A stretch of 64,000 nt of DNA from Malania oleifera (GCF_029873635.1 NC_080421.1:2976001-3040000), one strand, 5' to 3'. Positions 1 through 12,097 are shown, counted from the stretch's first letter. Translations and numbers: made by a program. The notes: generated by a model from the letters alone, not told the origin.

Positions 1-1
1 T

Positions 2-1679
2 GTAAAATTTATAAAAAGTGAGGATGATATTGTCTTGGTTAAGGACGAAGATATTAAAGAAAGATGGCGAAGTTACTTTAGTAAGTTGTTTAACGAAAAC
101 CAAATAGAAGGCTTAAATTTAGAATTGTCAAATGAGGAAAAGACTAAAAATATAAGATTTATTCGAAAAATTAGAGTTAACGAAGTTAAGTTTGCACTAA
201 AAAAGATGAAAAATGGGAAAGCTATGGGACCAGATAACATCCCAATTGAAGTTTGGAAATGCTTGGGTGATAACGGAATTATATGGTTAACTAATTTATT
301 TAATACAATTGTAAAAACTAAGAAAATGCCAGATGAATGGAGGAAAAGTACTTTAATACCTATATACAAAAATAAAGGAGATATTCAAAATTGTAATAAC
401 TATCGTGGAATTAAACTTATGAGTCATACGATGAAACTATGGGAAAGAGTAGTTGAACAAAAATTAAGGTTAGAAACGAAGATCTCAGAAAATCAATTTG
501 GTTTTATGCCTGGGAGATCTACCACAGAAGCTATTTATCTTTTAAAAAGATTAATGGAAAAGTTTAGAGAAAAGAAGAGGGACTTGCATATGATATTTAT
601 TGACCTTGAGAAAGCATATGATAGGATACCTAGGGAAGTTCTATGGTGGGTTTTAGAAAAAAAAGGTGTATGTTGTAGGTATACCGATGTCATTAAGTAT
701 ATGTACGATGGAGTAATGACTAGTGTAAAGACTATAGATGGAGAAACTAGAGAATTTTCAATTACCATAGGTGTACATCAAGGATCTGCTTTGAGTCCTT
801 ATCTTTTTGCTTTAGTGATGGACCAATTGACTAAGAGTATTCAAAAGGAGGTTCCATGGTGTATGTTGTTTGCAGATGATATTGTATTAATTGACGAAAC
901 TAGGGATGAAGTAGAGGCTGAGTTAGAATTATGGAGAGAAGTTTTGGAATCTAGAGGCTTTAAGATAAGTAGAAATAAAACAAAATATATGAAATGTAAT
1001 TTTAATAATAATAGGAGGAATATTGGAGACAAAGTTAAACTTGATGATGAAGAAATAAATAGCACTTGTAGATTTCGATACCTTGGATCTATTATGCAAG
1101 CTGAAGGAGAAATTGAAGATGATGTAATGCATAGAGTTAAAGCAGGTTGGGTAAAATGGAGAAATTCTTCAAGTGTTCTATGTGATCGTAGAATACCCTT
1201 AAAATTGAAAGGGAAGTTTTATAGGACAGCTATAAGACCAGCCATGCTATATGGATCAGAATGTTGGGCGACGAAGAAACATAATATCCAAAAAGTAAAA
1301 GTTGCTGAAATGAGGATGCTTAGATGGATGAGTGGTATAACATTGAAAGATAAATTAAGGAATGAACATATTCGTGGTAAGTTAGGTGTAGCTCCTATAG
1401 AAGATAAGATAAGGGAAGGACGACTCAGATGGTATGGACACTTGCAACGTAGGCTTTATAGTGCACCTGTGAGGAAGAGTGACTTAGTTACTGTGGGGGG
1501 CAGTAGAAGGGGTAGGGGTAGACCTAAAATAACTTGGGAGGAGATAGTGAGTAAGGATTTAATATCTTTGAATCTATCAAAAGAAATGGTCCATGATCGC
1601 ATAAATTGGCGGAAAAGGATTCATATAGCCGACCCCACTTAGTGAGACTAAGGTTTGGTTTTGTTGTTGTTGTTGTTGG
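2..1679 (+). mobile_element. RTE-clade LINE, 3' part with open reverse-transcriptase frame
   Basis: This is the 3' end of a non-LTR retrotransposon. One frame stays open from the window edge to the stop at 1640-1642. It reads through the fingers and palm of a reverse transcriptase, including the GPDNIP block, the HQGSALSPYLF block and the FADD active-site motif near 868-880. A C-terminal region with WYGHLQR and GRGRPK follows. Behind the stop comes a short 3' UTR and a (TTG)n tail (about 1660-1679), which is typical of RTE elements, unlike the poly-A of L1. The endonuclease half lies outside the window. No frame break is visible, so this copy is young compared with those at 29.4 and 49.7 kb. 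Family assignment rests on RT sequence style and the TTG tail. Confidence 0.9.
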
Positions 1680-1774
1680 CAAGTTGAATCATTATATGTA
1701 ACCTACCTAAATATCCAGTTGTCCTTATTATTTGCGAGAACTTAAAAACCAAGATAAAAAATTATAGCGTGTGG

Positions 1775-2045
1775 TTTCTGCATAGTTACCACATGGCGTA
1801 GCGCATGGTTACCACATGGCTTAGTGCACTGTTACAACATGGTTATGGCATGACCTAGCGCATGGTAACCACATGGTTACCATATGACCTAGCACATGGT
1901 AACCACTTGGTTACACTATGGCCTAGCACATGGTTACTGCATGGCCTAGAACACATGCATGGTTACTACTTGGTTAGCACACGGCCTAGCATGCATGGTT
2001 ACCACATGGTTAGTGTATGATCTAGTGCATGGTTACCACTATGAC
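1775..2045. repeat. Minisatellite, 25-35 bp units
   Basis: About eight imperfect units follow one another, each built on CATGGTTACCACATGGTTA plus a CCTAGC(G/A)CATG spacer. Unit length drifts between roughly 25 and 40 bp. It lies just downstream of the LINE tail and has no coding frame. Confidence 0.75.
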
Positions 2046-2050
2046 GACTC

Positions 2051-2554
2051 AATCATTCATTCTAAAATACATGACAATTTATAACACAAACACACCACAC
2101 CAGTGGAAATCTGGAGAGGGCAGGATGTACGCATTTTTTACCTCCATGCTTGAAGGGACGGTTTATGTGATTTGAACACCTTTTGGTTTTGATGTAACCT
2201 TGTTGCCATTGAGTTAAGGTTACTCTCGAGCTCATTCATAATTCATTCTAGTATATTAGATTCATTAATATTAAAAAATAATTTTATGATTGGTAAATAT
2301 GCACGCATTGTAGCTCCACACACACATTAGATATTGTGTTTTAAAAATGCATAGTGGCAAGTTTCCAGAAGTTTGTTCTGAAAAAGGGTTGTTCCTCATT
2401 CTTTGCTCAAGTATCTTCTTGTGGAATTTTAAGGAAGTGAGTCTAGGAACTTGTAAGATTGTTGTTGAAGGTGTCGTACATTATTTGCTTAGAATGGAGT
2501 CAAAAATAAATAAATAACTACATAGGTAGAAATTCAGAGAATTGGAAACAAAAC
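2051..2554. other. Intergenic, no gene seen
   Basis: AT-rich sequence without a convincing coding frame, repeat edge or RNA gene. Confidence 0.5.
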
Positions 2555-2559
2555 ACTTC

Positions 2560-3205
2560 AAGGTCTATTTGATATTATTGTTGTTTTCTGTTTTTCCATA
2601 GTGAAGATACATACTATAAAAACGCGTTTGTTTATGTTCTCACTTTTCGGTTTTTGTTGTTGGTTTTCAGCAGTTTGCTAAAAAATTGAAGACCAGATTT
2701 TATGGTTTTAAACTGTTTTGGCAACCTGTTGTCAGAAATTTTAATATAGGAAAATAGTTTTTTGGATTAAATTATTTAATTTATACACTTTTGAATTAAA
2801 ATAAAAATAAAATGATCATATTGATTTAAATATAGTTAAAATAAATATACATAAATTTAAAAAAATAATAAAAAAGCCAATTACAAAATACTTCTACTAG
2901 TTTTCAATTGTCATGTCTAATAAAATTTTTATTGTAAAGTATAATTTAAAAGTAGAACAATTAAGTAAAATAATTATAGTAAAGTTTATTTTTATTATGG
3001 TAATTTTTATAATGTGTATTATTTGTAATTTTATTATTTTAATAATAGTATTTGATTTAAAGATGAAAATGAGCATTTTAACTAAGTTTTTAATTTATAT
3101 TAACTTTATAAATGTTGATCAAAAGATTACTGGTTTCTAGCTTTTAGTTTCCGTTTATGGTTCTCTAATTTTTGATAGTGATACCAAATGGCTGCTTTCT
3201 TTTCC
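2560..3205. mobile_element. MITE-like AT-rich element with imperfect inverted ends
   Basis: The left end reads GTCTATTTGATATTATTG. The right end, on the other strand, reads GCCATTTGGTATCACTATCA, so the two form a loose inverted pair. The inside is very AT-rich, and its right half resembles 62860-63205, which suggests a dispersed family. No target duplication was found, so the edges are approximate. Confidence 0.35.
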
Positions 3206-5620
3206 ACATTTTTTTTTTTTTTCCTGAAAAACCAAACGAAAAACAGATTATTTCTCGTATGCAAATTTCACCTGTTTTGGATTCCCTTTGTGATTTTATT
3301 TTTGTTTCCTCATTTTCATTCCATTCAATTTGGTAACAAAGTGCTTCTTCCCGCAGAACCCAGGTTTCGACTTTTCACAGGCTCAGTTTACAGGGAACTG
3401 TCCTGATCCAAGGACATTTATGGGAGGTATCCACTCTGGTTGACAATTATGGTATGCCACTGGCATAATGAATCATGTAGGGTGCCTTCTGTGAAGTAAG
3501 ATCTGGATAATGGTTAGTTGTATATTATAGTTATACTACCTTCTTTCTGAGTGCAAATGCTGCTTCCCAATCATATAGTTTGTGTTCACCCACTTGATGT
3601 AGTATTGCATTTGTAGCCCTGCAATCTATAATAAGCTGCTTTAAGGATTGACAAAACATCTTATTTGCCATTGAAAGCCATCAGCTCTGGCCATGGCCTT
3701 AACCTTTTTAAGCAGGTACAGGAGGAACTGCAGGGCGGGAGAATCTTGTAAGTTACTTTTTTAACCTTTTGGAAGAATGGGAAGGGCAAAAAAGTAATTT
3801 AAATTTCACAAAGACCTGAGATACCAGCTGCTGCTATGTATGTACATGTTAAATATTTTTGAGCCCTAGGCTAAGAGCAGTATACATAATATTGAACCCT
3901 GTTTGCTGACCTGTTCATTGCGAATAAAATGAAATAAAAAATTACAAATAATTCTGCCCTTTATTGTATTTTCAAGATTTTCATATGAATGTTACAGAAT
4001 ATTAAGAAAAAAAGTGTTTTCTAAAATGGAAATGAAAATAAAAATTACTTTTCTAACAAATAAGTTCTTCGTTTTGTTACTCCTAAAACATTCTATGGAG
4101 AAATTCATTAGCCCTTCAACATTTTATGAAAAATTAGAAAATAATACAAATATAAATCTATATTTTCTTATACAAATGTGTTTTTTTTAATAAAAAAAGC
4201 AAGATAATATTTTGGAAATTATTTTAAAGATCACGAGAAATTAAATTACATTTGGCTACTAAATGAGTCTTAATCATTTGAACTTTTTGTCTTTACAATA
4301 ATAAGCGCATACTTGCATTAGAGTTATTTTTTGTTTTGTTTTTCATTTCTAATATTTGTTCTTGTTCATTTTTTGGAAGGTCGGGTAGAGGAGTTGTCCG
4401 TAAATGAGGGAATGGGGACCCAAACGAGTCCCGCCTATCAGCAATTTGGTCTTAACGTTCAAAAAAGTTGAAGTCCACAGCCAAATTTGCCCCCGACTTC
4501 AATCCGTTCGAATCAAAAATTTTACTTTTAAAAAAATAAAGAAAAAAGTTAATTTTATATTAAATATTATTAAAAATAAAATTTTATTTTAATATAATTA
4601 AAAGTCAGAAAAAATAAAAAACTAATGATGAATAAAATCAGAAAATTATTCACATATTTGATATATTTTTTTATTATCTTTGTCACTTTGATAACTAAAC
4701 AAACATAAAATATGGGATTTTTATACTTTCCTTTCTTTTCTTTTCTTTAGTATTTTTTTCAAGTTTGAAACAGAGCCTAAATGTCATCTCGTGAAAGCAC
4801 AAATCCACTCCAAGATCAAATTTTGAAAAAAAAAAAAAAACTCATAAATATCATTTGATGTTTTAAAAAAAAAAAAAGTCTGTTCATTTGCCAACTCTAT
4901 GCACCATCCGAAGTAGTTAGTCTTTTTAGCTTTAAAAAAAACATAAATAAAAAACCACAAGGCATCATTAAATACTAACTTCAAAATTTTCGTGTTCCGT
5001 CTCTTTTCCTTTTTTATATATGTATATTTAAAAATTCACTATTTTTCACAAAATATTTGATGCATCTCTCACTTTTTCCGGGCCAAAGCTAATAAGAACA
5101 ATACATCACATGAGATAGCCCCTAAAAAAAAAAGGGAATCAGTCAATTTCCAAGGTTCTTCCCTCCATATATATATATATATCTTATGCTGGGAAGACAT
5201 CGGTATATTTTCTTCATAGTTGGGAGTTTGGAGTTCAAAAAATAAATTAAAGTTTGTTTGAACAAAATGTAATACGAAATTATATAATAATAATTTTATC
5301 TAAATTCAAGTCTATGACTCCAAAACTGTGCTCTCAAATACAATATAATAGAGTGTTTTGGAGCATGTATTTCAAGTCTTGGATTTTGATTTATACAATA
5401 TTGTCCAAAAAATTTACATAGATTTAAATTTAAGGTCAAAAATTTATGCTCCCAATCACAGAGTTAATATATTTCGAAGGAACAAAAGCACATTGACACT
5501 TATTGTACGCATTTTCTCAACAATTCTACCAACATAAGCACATTATGAAAATATATTTTTTTTATACTATTTTTTATGTTTATTGTGTGCACACATATGT
5601 TAAAGGTATAGTTGGCTATT
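3206..5620. other. Intergenic, AT-rich, no gene seen
   Basis: Long A and T runs and short open frames only. None resembles a known protein, and no repeat edges are clear. Confidence 0.5.
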
Positions 5621-5622
5621 AA

Positions 5623-5668
<46 letters not shown>
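5623..5668. repeat. (TA)n microsatellite
   Basis: Uninterrupted TA dinucleotide run of about 45 bp, about 500 bp upstream of the PPR gene. Confidence 0.9.
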
Positions 5669-5670
<2 letters not shown>

Positions 5671-6165
5671 ATAATTTATTTTAAAAAAAAAAAAGGTAAC
5701 TGCAAACACAATTTTTTTTAATAAATTCAAAATAAAAAATAAATAAAATAATTATTCTAAATTTATAACTAAAAAATTGTTATTCCTTTTTCTATTTTTT
5801 TTATTATATCCCAGAGATAAGAATATACAATTCACAAATAAGAGCTTGCAACAATTCAAACATTTGTCAATAAATTTGAAGAACGTTTACCAAACAAAAC
5901 TAATGTAGAGTTTGGTGAGAAGAAATAGATTGAATTGATCAAAAGTGAAGTCAACGAAGATTTAAGAATGGCCTGATGAATTTCAGTTGGTTCTTCTACC
6001 ACTCATTGATGTGTTTTGAGATAAGGCGACAGTTGGGCCTCTCTAGTTTCAAACGTAACGAGATAACGGCTACTAACCACCACCCGCCAAGAGCAAAATA
6101 TTGAACCCGTGTTAGTTTTCTAAATCCCAACGGCAATTTAAAAATAGCGTGCCTCCATTTTCAAG

Positions 6166-8577
6166 ATGGCTGCAACCTTATCTCCCCTCCGCTTCTTAAA
6201 ATCCGACCCTCCAAATAGAGTCGAAGCAGCGAAAGCAAAGCGGGGACATCGCCTCGTCGCAAACCAAACAATCCCCGAATCAACTCGAAGTGGTAAAAAT
6301 GGAGAAAAGCCTTCATCAGAATCTCTGGTAAGGGGACACCATCATCATCTTGCTCAGACAAGGGCTCTTGCAGCTTACTTGGAATCTGGGTGCATAGAAA
6401 ATGCACTCTATCTGTTTGAGAAAATGTCACACAAGAAAACTTTTGACTGGAATATTGTAATTAGAGGTCTCACAAATAATGGGTTCTTTTTAGAAGCCAT
6501 TGATTTCTATCATAGAATGAAAATCCAGGGCGTTCAGGCTGACAATTTCACTTTCCCGTTTGTAATCAAGGCGTGCACTGGGTCAGGCTCTTTGATAGAA
6601 GGAGAGAAGGTTCATTCAAAGCTTATTAAAGTTGGTTTAGAGTGGGATATATACATTTGCAATTCCCTTATTGTTATGTATGCGAAGCTCGGGTGTATTG
6701 AGTACGCAGAGAAGGTGTTCAGCGAAATGCATGTTAGAGACTTGGTTTCATGGAATTCTATGATTTCAGGCTATGTTTCGGCTGGGGATGGTTGGAGCTC
6801 ATTGATGTGCTTTCAGGAGATGCTGGTATTTGGGCTAAAAGCTGATAGTTTCAGCATGATCAGTGCTCTGGGTGCTTGTGCTCTTCAGCATTCTCTGAGA
6901 ATCGGGAAGGAAATTCATTCTCAAGTGATCAGGAGTGAGTTTAAACTTGACATCAAGATTCAAACATCACTTATCAACATGTACAGCGAGTGTCGCAGAA
7001 TGGATTATGCAGAAATGGTGTTTGGTGGGATTTCTCAAAAAAATATTGTAACTTGGAATACTATCATAGGCGCGTATGCTCTAAATGCACACCCCCTTGA
7101 GGCATTTGCTTATTTGATAAAGATGCAGGCAGCTGATGACTTGAGTCCTGACACTATCACCATGATAAACTTGCTTCCCTCTTGTGCACAACTAGGAGCC
7201 CTCATGCAGGGTAAATCTATCCACGGCTTTGCCATTAGGAAAGGTTTTCTTCCTTGTCTAGTCCTGGAGACTGCTCTGGTTGACATGTACGGGAAGTGTG
7301 GGAAGACAGAGCCAGCAGAACGTGTTTTTGGTCAAATGACTGAAATGAACTTGGTATCATGGAATTCCATGATATCTACTTATGTGCAAAATGGGCGGAA
7401 TAAAGAGGCCTTGAAATTGTTCCTCGATTTATGGAATGAGCCTTTCAGACCTGATGCTGTCGCAATCGCAAGCATCCTCCCAGCTTATGCTGAATTAGCC
7501 TCACTGAGGGAGGGCGAACAAATCCATGGTTACATTGTGAAATTAGAGTTTGGTTCAAACATCTTCATCTCAAATTCGATTGTTTACATGTATGCGAAAT
7601 GTGGTTATCTCAAAACTGCACGAAGAATATTTGATCATATGTTGTTTAAGGATGTTGTTTCATGGAACGTGATAATTATGGCCTATGCCATTCACGGGTT
7701 TGGGAGAATCTCCATTGAATTGTTCTGTGAGATGGAGAAAAAGGGGATTGGGCCCAACGGAAGTACATTTGTTTCGCTGCTCTCATCTTGCAGCATTTCT
7801 GGCTTGGTTGACAAAGGTTGGGAATACTTCAATTCCATGAAAAGGCACTACTCTATTGATCCATGGGTAGAGCACTATGGTTGTATGCTTGATCTTCTCG
7901 GTCGTGTAGGAAATCTTGATCTAGCGAATTCATTCATCAAAGAAATGCCGGTGGTTCCAACGGCTAGAATATGGGGATCTTTTCTGACTGCATGTAGAAA
8001 CAACAAAAACATAGAACTGGCCGAACTTGCAGCTAAGCACATTTTATCCTTGAGACATGATAATACAGGGTGTTTTGTCTTGCTTTCTAACATGTATGCT
8101 GAACTTGGGAGATGGGAAGATGTTGAGCAAATTAAAGGTCTTATGCAGAAAGAAGGGATTGAGAGAACCAGTGGATGTACCCTGATTGAGATCAACAGTG
8201 AATCTTACAGGTTCATCAATCAAGATATGTCCCATGTTGAAACCAACACGATCTACAATGTGCTGGATATTATATCAAGAAAGGCCGCGAAAGACATTGA
8301 TGATCACCATACCACCAAGTTCATACCGCTGGATATAATGAAGAAAAAAGCAAACTCGCCAAAAAGTCACAGTGTAAGATTGGCAATCTGTTTTGGCTTG
8401 ATCTCCACAATAGTCGGCAAACCCGTTCTTGTGAGGAAAAACATCAGAATATGCAAATATTGCCACACTGCTGCAAAGAAGATTTCAGAGATTACCAAAA
8501 GAGAGATAATTGTGGGAGATTCGAAGATATATCATCATTTCATAGATGGTCAGTGCTCATGCAGCGATTATTGGTGA
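6166..8577 (+). CDS. PLS-class pentatricopeptide (PPR) protein with DYW domain, At4g35130-like
   Basis: This intronless 803-residue protein belongs to the plant PPR family that edits or processes organelle RNA. A basic, Ser/Thr-rich N-terminus fits a plastid or mitochondrial transit peptide. Residues of about 60-640 hold PPR repeats of the P, L and S types, with recurring (V/L)SWN(S/T)(M/I)I and MYAKCG blocks. An E/E+ stretch follows, then a C-terminal DYW domain ending in Asp-Tyr-Trp. Length and residue order match my memory of Arabidopsis At4g35130, including HDNTGC and ARIWGS. In the DYW domain the zinc-binding pair C763/C766 and the terminal CSCSDYW are present. The deaminase motif normally HSE reads His-Ser-Val (H735-V737), so the catalytic glutamate is missing. 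Cytidine deamination by this protein alone is therefore doubtful. The start is the first ATG of the open frame. Confidence 0.95.
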   Translation: MAATLSPLRFLKSDPPNRVEAAKAKRGHRLVANQTIPESTRSGKNGEKPSSESLVRGHHHHLAQTRALAAYLESGCIENALYLFEKMSHKKTFDWNIVIRGLTNNGFFLEAIDFYHRMKIQGVQADNFTFPFVIKACTGSGSLIEGEKVHSKLIKVGLEWDIYICNSLIVMYAKLGCIEYAEKVFSEMHVRDLVSWNSMISGYVSAGDGWSSLMCFQEMLVFGLKADSFSMISALGACALQHSLRIGKEIHSQVIRSEFKLDIKIQTSLINMYSECRRMDYAEMVFGGISQKNIVTWNTIIGAYALNAHPLEAFAYLIKMQAADDLSPDTITMINLLPSCAQLGALMQGKSIHGFAIRKGFLPCLVLETALVDMYGKCGKTEPAERVFGQMTEMNLVSWNSMISTYVQNGRNKEALKLFLDLWNEPFRPDAVAIASILPAYAELASLREGEQIHGYIVKLEFGSNIFISNSIVYMYAKCGYLKTARRIFDHMLFKDVVSWNVIIMAYAIHGFGRISIELFCEMEKKGIGPNGSTFVSLLSSCSISGLVDKGWEYFNSMKRHYSIDPWVEHYGCMLDLLGRVGNLDLANSFIKEMPVVPTARIWGSFLTACRNNKNIELAELAAKHILSLRHDNTGCFVLLSNMYAELGRWEDVEQIKGLMQKEGIERTSGCTLIEINSESYRFINQDMSHVETNTIYNVLDIISRKAAKDIDDHHTTKFIPLDIMKKKANSPKSHSVRLAICFGLISTIVGKPVLVRKNIRICKYCHTAAKKISEITKREIIVGDSKIYHHFIDGQCSCSDYW

Positions 8578-9725
8578 CTACAGAACTTCCAAATACACTT
8601 GATAAAAATAGTAAAACCCATTAACCTGTAAGCTTTTTTCTTTTTTGTCCTGATTTTTTGATGAACACATTGCAGGCACCAGATTATCAGATCTGTAATG
8701 TAAACAATTAAACATCTCTTGTCCATTTGTATATTTTTACTGCCAAGTAATAAAATTGCTCAATATGTTCAAACAACTTCTTATACTCGAGCTTGGATCA
8801 AAATTAACCAAGGCTCACCATTGCGTTCTTGGAAGGCACACATTCTTACCTCCACATTGAAGAAACTGTTTCTATGAAGAAATTGCTTTTATGATTTGAA
8901 TAACACTATTAACCACATGTTTTTAAAAAATTTGCATTTTGGAGGCCACTCACCCAAATTAAGCTGTCTTGCACAACATCTAGCATATTGATTGTGATTT
9001 ACCAATAGTATAAAAGGCTATGAGAGATAGACACGCCAATGCACAAGCTTTGTCATGTGGCCTTGGCAAACCTTGGACATATCCAGAAATGTCGGGGTCG
9101 GAGACTGACATGATACTGAAAAATCATAGTGATCGGAAAAAAGTCACTTGTACAAACTAGGCTGACCAGATCATTGGTTCATTTCTATCTGGAAATGCCA
9201 AACATGTGAATCCATGATCCTCTTAGCAGATTAATTTCAAGGCAGATATGGGGGGTGAATCTGAAACAGAGTTCAGTTCATATGTTAAGAGCCAACAAAC
9301 CAGAACTGTTGAAGGGTAGTGAGATTCATGCATTGGTGAACTGATGCTATTTCTTCCTAGCTGGTTCATGAATTTCCTTCTGGCCAAACAGGCTGGATGA
9401 AGTACCTTGGATTCAATATATCAATTCAGTGTTCGGAGTTATAATTGGATGGTAGTTAAAACTGGATTACCTATATCGAATGCTGCACGTAAATGCCTTA
9501 AACAAGCAAAAATACTGACTTAAGAAAACTCGTTTGTCGCTATATGGATGTAGATTGAAAAGAGTGCTGTTTAAATATATTGCATTGCCCAAAGATCTTG
9601 TTTGAAAAAAAATCGAAGACCTCTTTTTCTTTATGAGGTTTCAAAAATTACATACATCCTTCCTACTTGGAGTTTTAAGGTTTCACCGATCTCCCTTTGA
9701 TTTTTTGAACTTATACCCTTTTCTT
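8578..9725. other. 3' flank of the PPR gene and intergenic DNA
   Basis: Holds the likely 3' UTR, with AATAAAA at about 8749-8755, and then non-coding DNA. The stretch 9600-9990 contains GAGGTTTCAAAAAT-type phrases like those in the fold-back element at 31.7 kb, so it may be a related decayed element. Confidence 0.5.
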
Positions 9726-9855
9726 TTTAGGTACGTCCTGGGTGTCCATATCCGTTTTACGGTCCGTGACTAATCCCACGCCCTGTGTAGCTGGCCCCAC
9801 AACCCATAGAAAGGGTAAATTTTCAGGAGCCCAGCAGCTGAATCGAACCTGCGAA
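9726..9855 (-). mobile_element. 5'-truncated tRNA-type SINE with 17-bp target duplications
   Basis: On the minus strand the 130-bp insert starts with a Pol III B box (GGTTCGATTC) and ends at an A-rich stretch. The A box expected upstream is absent, so it is 5'-truncated. Identical 17-bp direct repeats, ACTTATACCCTTTTCTT, flank it at 9709-9725 and 9856-9872. That is the mark of LINE-driven insertion. Confidence 0.75.
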
Positions 9856-9872
9856 ACTTATACCCTTTTCTT

Positions 9873-10468
9873 GAACATATTTTTAACGGTTTGAATCTTT
9901 TCACAGTACTTCAAGAAAGATTCATGAAATTTTTTAACATTAAAGAGAGAGGTTTGTAATTTTTAGAATTTTATTTTTGTCAAAGCTCATGAGGTCACTA
10001 TGCTTCGGCCCTAAAAAATGAATCACAAAAGATTTTTTTTTCATTCATAAATGAATTCAGAAGAATGGGGTGGATCTAGTCTGGTCTGGTCACATGGAGC
10101 TCTAACATTCTTCTGTTCACCAAACCAAGGACACAAATATGAAGGCCCTGTTTGGTACGACTGTATAAGTACTATTTTATATGTATATATTAATTGAATT
10201 ATTATACAAATTATATATATATTAGTTGAATTATTGTGCAATAATATACCCAAAAAAAAAAAAACACACCTCCCATGAATTAAGAATAGAAGTTCATATT
10301 CCTTTGATTGCTCATCAAAATAATAAAATAAAATAGTAAATAAATATTGTCCTCAAAACTCCATTTTCTATTCACAAATCACCCACCAATAAAATCATTA
10401 AAAATTTAAAATATAAATATTTACAATTCAAAATTCTAGCCACCCAACTGCCAGTCAAACCCAAAATT
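9873..10468. other. Intergenic, no gene seen
   Basis: AT-rich sequence with short TA-rich runs and no supported frame. The part nearest 10468 is probably the 3' UTR of the minus-strand gene. Confidence 0.5.
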
Positions 10469-10876
10469 CTAAAAGTCAACTACGTCTTCTTCATCACCAT
10501 CATCGTCCTCCTTGACACTCTCTGCTATTATTCTCTGTACCGAAAACACTCTCCAGAAGGCTTTCTTGATCGCGACAAAAACGACAGCGTTCAAGAACCC
10601 AATGCAGCCCAACCCGCCGCAACACTCGCCGGAGCACTTCTCCCTCAGCTTCGCAAAGAAGCTCCGGTCGTCGGACTCCGGCGGCGCCAGCATTGGCTGC
10701 AAGTACGCCCATGCCGCGTGCTTCACGAGCGGGTTCTTGATGGGTATCTCGTTCCAGCTGCTCTGGCTGTACGTCGGCGACAGGACGCCCCCCTGCGCTG
10801 CCTGCGCCGCCGTCGGCGACGACGCCGGCAAGAGGTCCTTCAGGCTGGTGTAAGTGAGAGCCCCGACGGCCACCAT
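10469..10876 (-). CDS. Small plant-specific protein of unknown function
   Basis: An uninterrupted minus-strand frame runs from 10990 to the stop at 10469 (173 codons). The better start is probably the internal Met at 10876, giving 135 residues beginning MVAVGALTYTSLKDLLP. The 38 residues before it look like translated leader. Notable blocks are SWNEIPIKNPLVKHAAWAYL in the middle, a Cys-rich segment (CSGECCGGLGC), a hydrophobic stretch (FLNAVVFVAIKKAF) and an acidic tail (EDDDGDEEDVVDF). The GC-rich coding part stands out from AT-rich flanks. The layout recalls small stress- or elicitor-induced plant proteins, but I cannot name a function. The plus-strand frames across it are mirror artefacts. 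Confidence 0.7.
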   Translation of the reverse strand: MVAVGALTYTSLKDLLPASSPTAAQAAQGGVLSPTYSQSSWNEIPIKNPLVKHAAWAYLQPMLAPPESDDRSFFAKLREKCSGECCGGLGCIGFLNAVVFVAIKKAFWRVFSVQRIIAESVKEDDDGDEEDVVDF

Positions 10877-10990
10877 CTCTACATCTCTGATTTGAAAAGC
10901 AGAGTAAGATTTAATGCCCTTTGCTGCGAATAAAAACTCCGAATTTGATGTAATCTCAAGGTGGGTGTCTTTGATTTTTGCGGTTTCCAT

Positions 10991-11924
10991 GGAAAATCGA
11001 GTTTTGAGGGAGAAGGGTTTATCAGGATTTCATCAGTGTGTTGAATCCCTATTGTTTTATTCAAAATGTCTGATCAGATTTTGTATTGGGGAGAGAAAAC
11101 AGGGGATTTTCCCGAGAAGATCTAGGAGAATCTTGTCACAACAGTGACTTGGAAAGGAGGCCGTCTAAGTTTCTCCTGTTTCCCGCGAGAGTGACTGGTG
11201 GGTTGTGGTTTATGTTTGGCGAGTCGCGAGGGATGCACGTGCTTGTGGTGAAGCACATGGGGAAATGAACATTTTGGTAAAATTTTTGTAATCTTGGAGA
11301 GAGAAAATAGAATTTTCCCGAGAAAATCTTGTTACAAACTTACAATAGTCATTAATTAGGAAAAGTATCTCACTACTCATCTAATTATGTTTTATTTTTT
11401 ATTTTTAAATTTGTAATAATTATAATAGCATCCTATTTCTTTCTTTTTTAAGATTCATAAACGAAATTTAAAAAATGACAAAAAAAACATTTTTAACTTT
11501 ATTATACAAATTTAGAAAAATAAAAAAATAAAAATTACATTTTAGCTCATGGAATGCACATTCTTAAGAATAAATTAGTGATAATAAATTACTTAAAATT
11601 AATTATATAAAAAATTATATCATTAGTATGAATCAATGAGACTTCTATATTTCACTATATAATGAATATTTTTTTAATTATACGTTGACTGAAATAATAA
11701 GAAATATATAATAAATAACTAAAATCTTTACTCTCAAATATATCATTGTATTTTATCTTATTCCAAGAAAATAATAACTATTTCAAGAATCAAATGTAAC
11801 CTAAGGTTTATTTTTATCATTACTTAAAAAATTTTAAAAATAACTTTTATTGAATTATATCTTATTCTTTAAAACTATAATTATAATAGTTTAATCGGTT
11901 TCAATTTTACAATTGATAGGATCT
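10991..11924. other. Promoter side of the small minus-strand gene, then AT-rich DNA
   Basis: The first 280 bp are GC-richer and contain a CACGTGC (G-box-like) site at about 11236, upstream of the minus-strand gene. The remainder is AT-rich with nothing recognisable. Confidence 0.4.
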
Positions 11925-11941
11925 CTAAATAAAGAATTGAA

Positions 11942-12080
11942 CTTAAAAAAAAAAAGAGGAGTGTAAAATGAGGACTTCCAAGTTCCAAAGAGGTCATCCA
12001 TCCTAGTACTACTATTGCCCAAACACGCTTAATTACGGACTTCTAATAGGATCCGATGCAATAGTGTTGGTATGATCGCA
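11942..12080 (-). pseudogene. Retroposed 5S rRNA copy
   Basis: Read on the minus strand this closely follows plant 5S rRNA. It has GTGCGATCATACC at the 5' end, then the internal promoter blocks AATTAAGCGTGTTTGG and GTAGTACTAGGATG, then GGATGACCTC and GGAAGTCCTC near the 3' end. A few extra bases sit between those last two blocks. A T run follows on the minus strand. The copy is bordered by 17-bp near-identical direct repeats (11925-11941 and 12081-12097, 15 of 17 equal), which points to retroposition, not a tandem rDNA unit. It is a single copy with several substitutions, so function is unlikely. Confidence 0.8.
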
Positions 12081-12097
12081 CTCAATGAAGAATTGAA

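Noticed and set aside
1775-2045. CRISPR-like array
   Set aside because: Units have no constant repeat with unique spacers, and the genome is eukaryotic; it is a minisatellite. The same applies to the arrays at 18.4, 39.8 and 44.3 kb.
10512-10933. Plus-strand frames opposite the small gene
   Set aside because: Mirror frames of the GC-rich minus-strand coding region, which has the more protein-like blocks.
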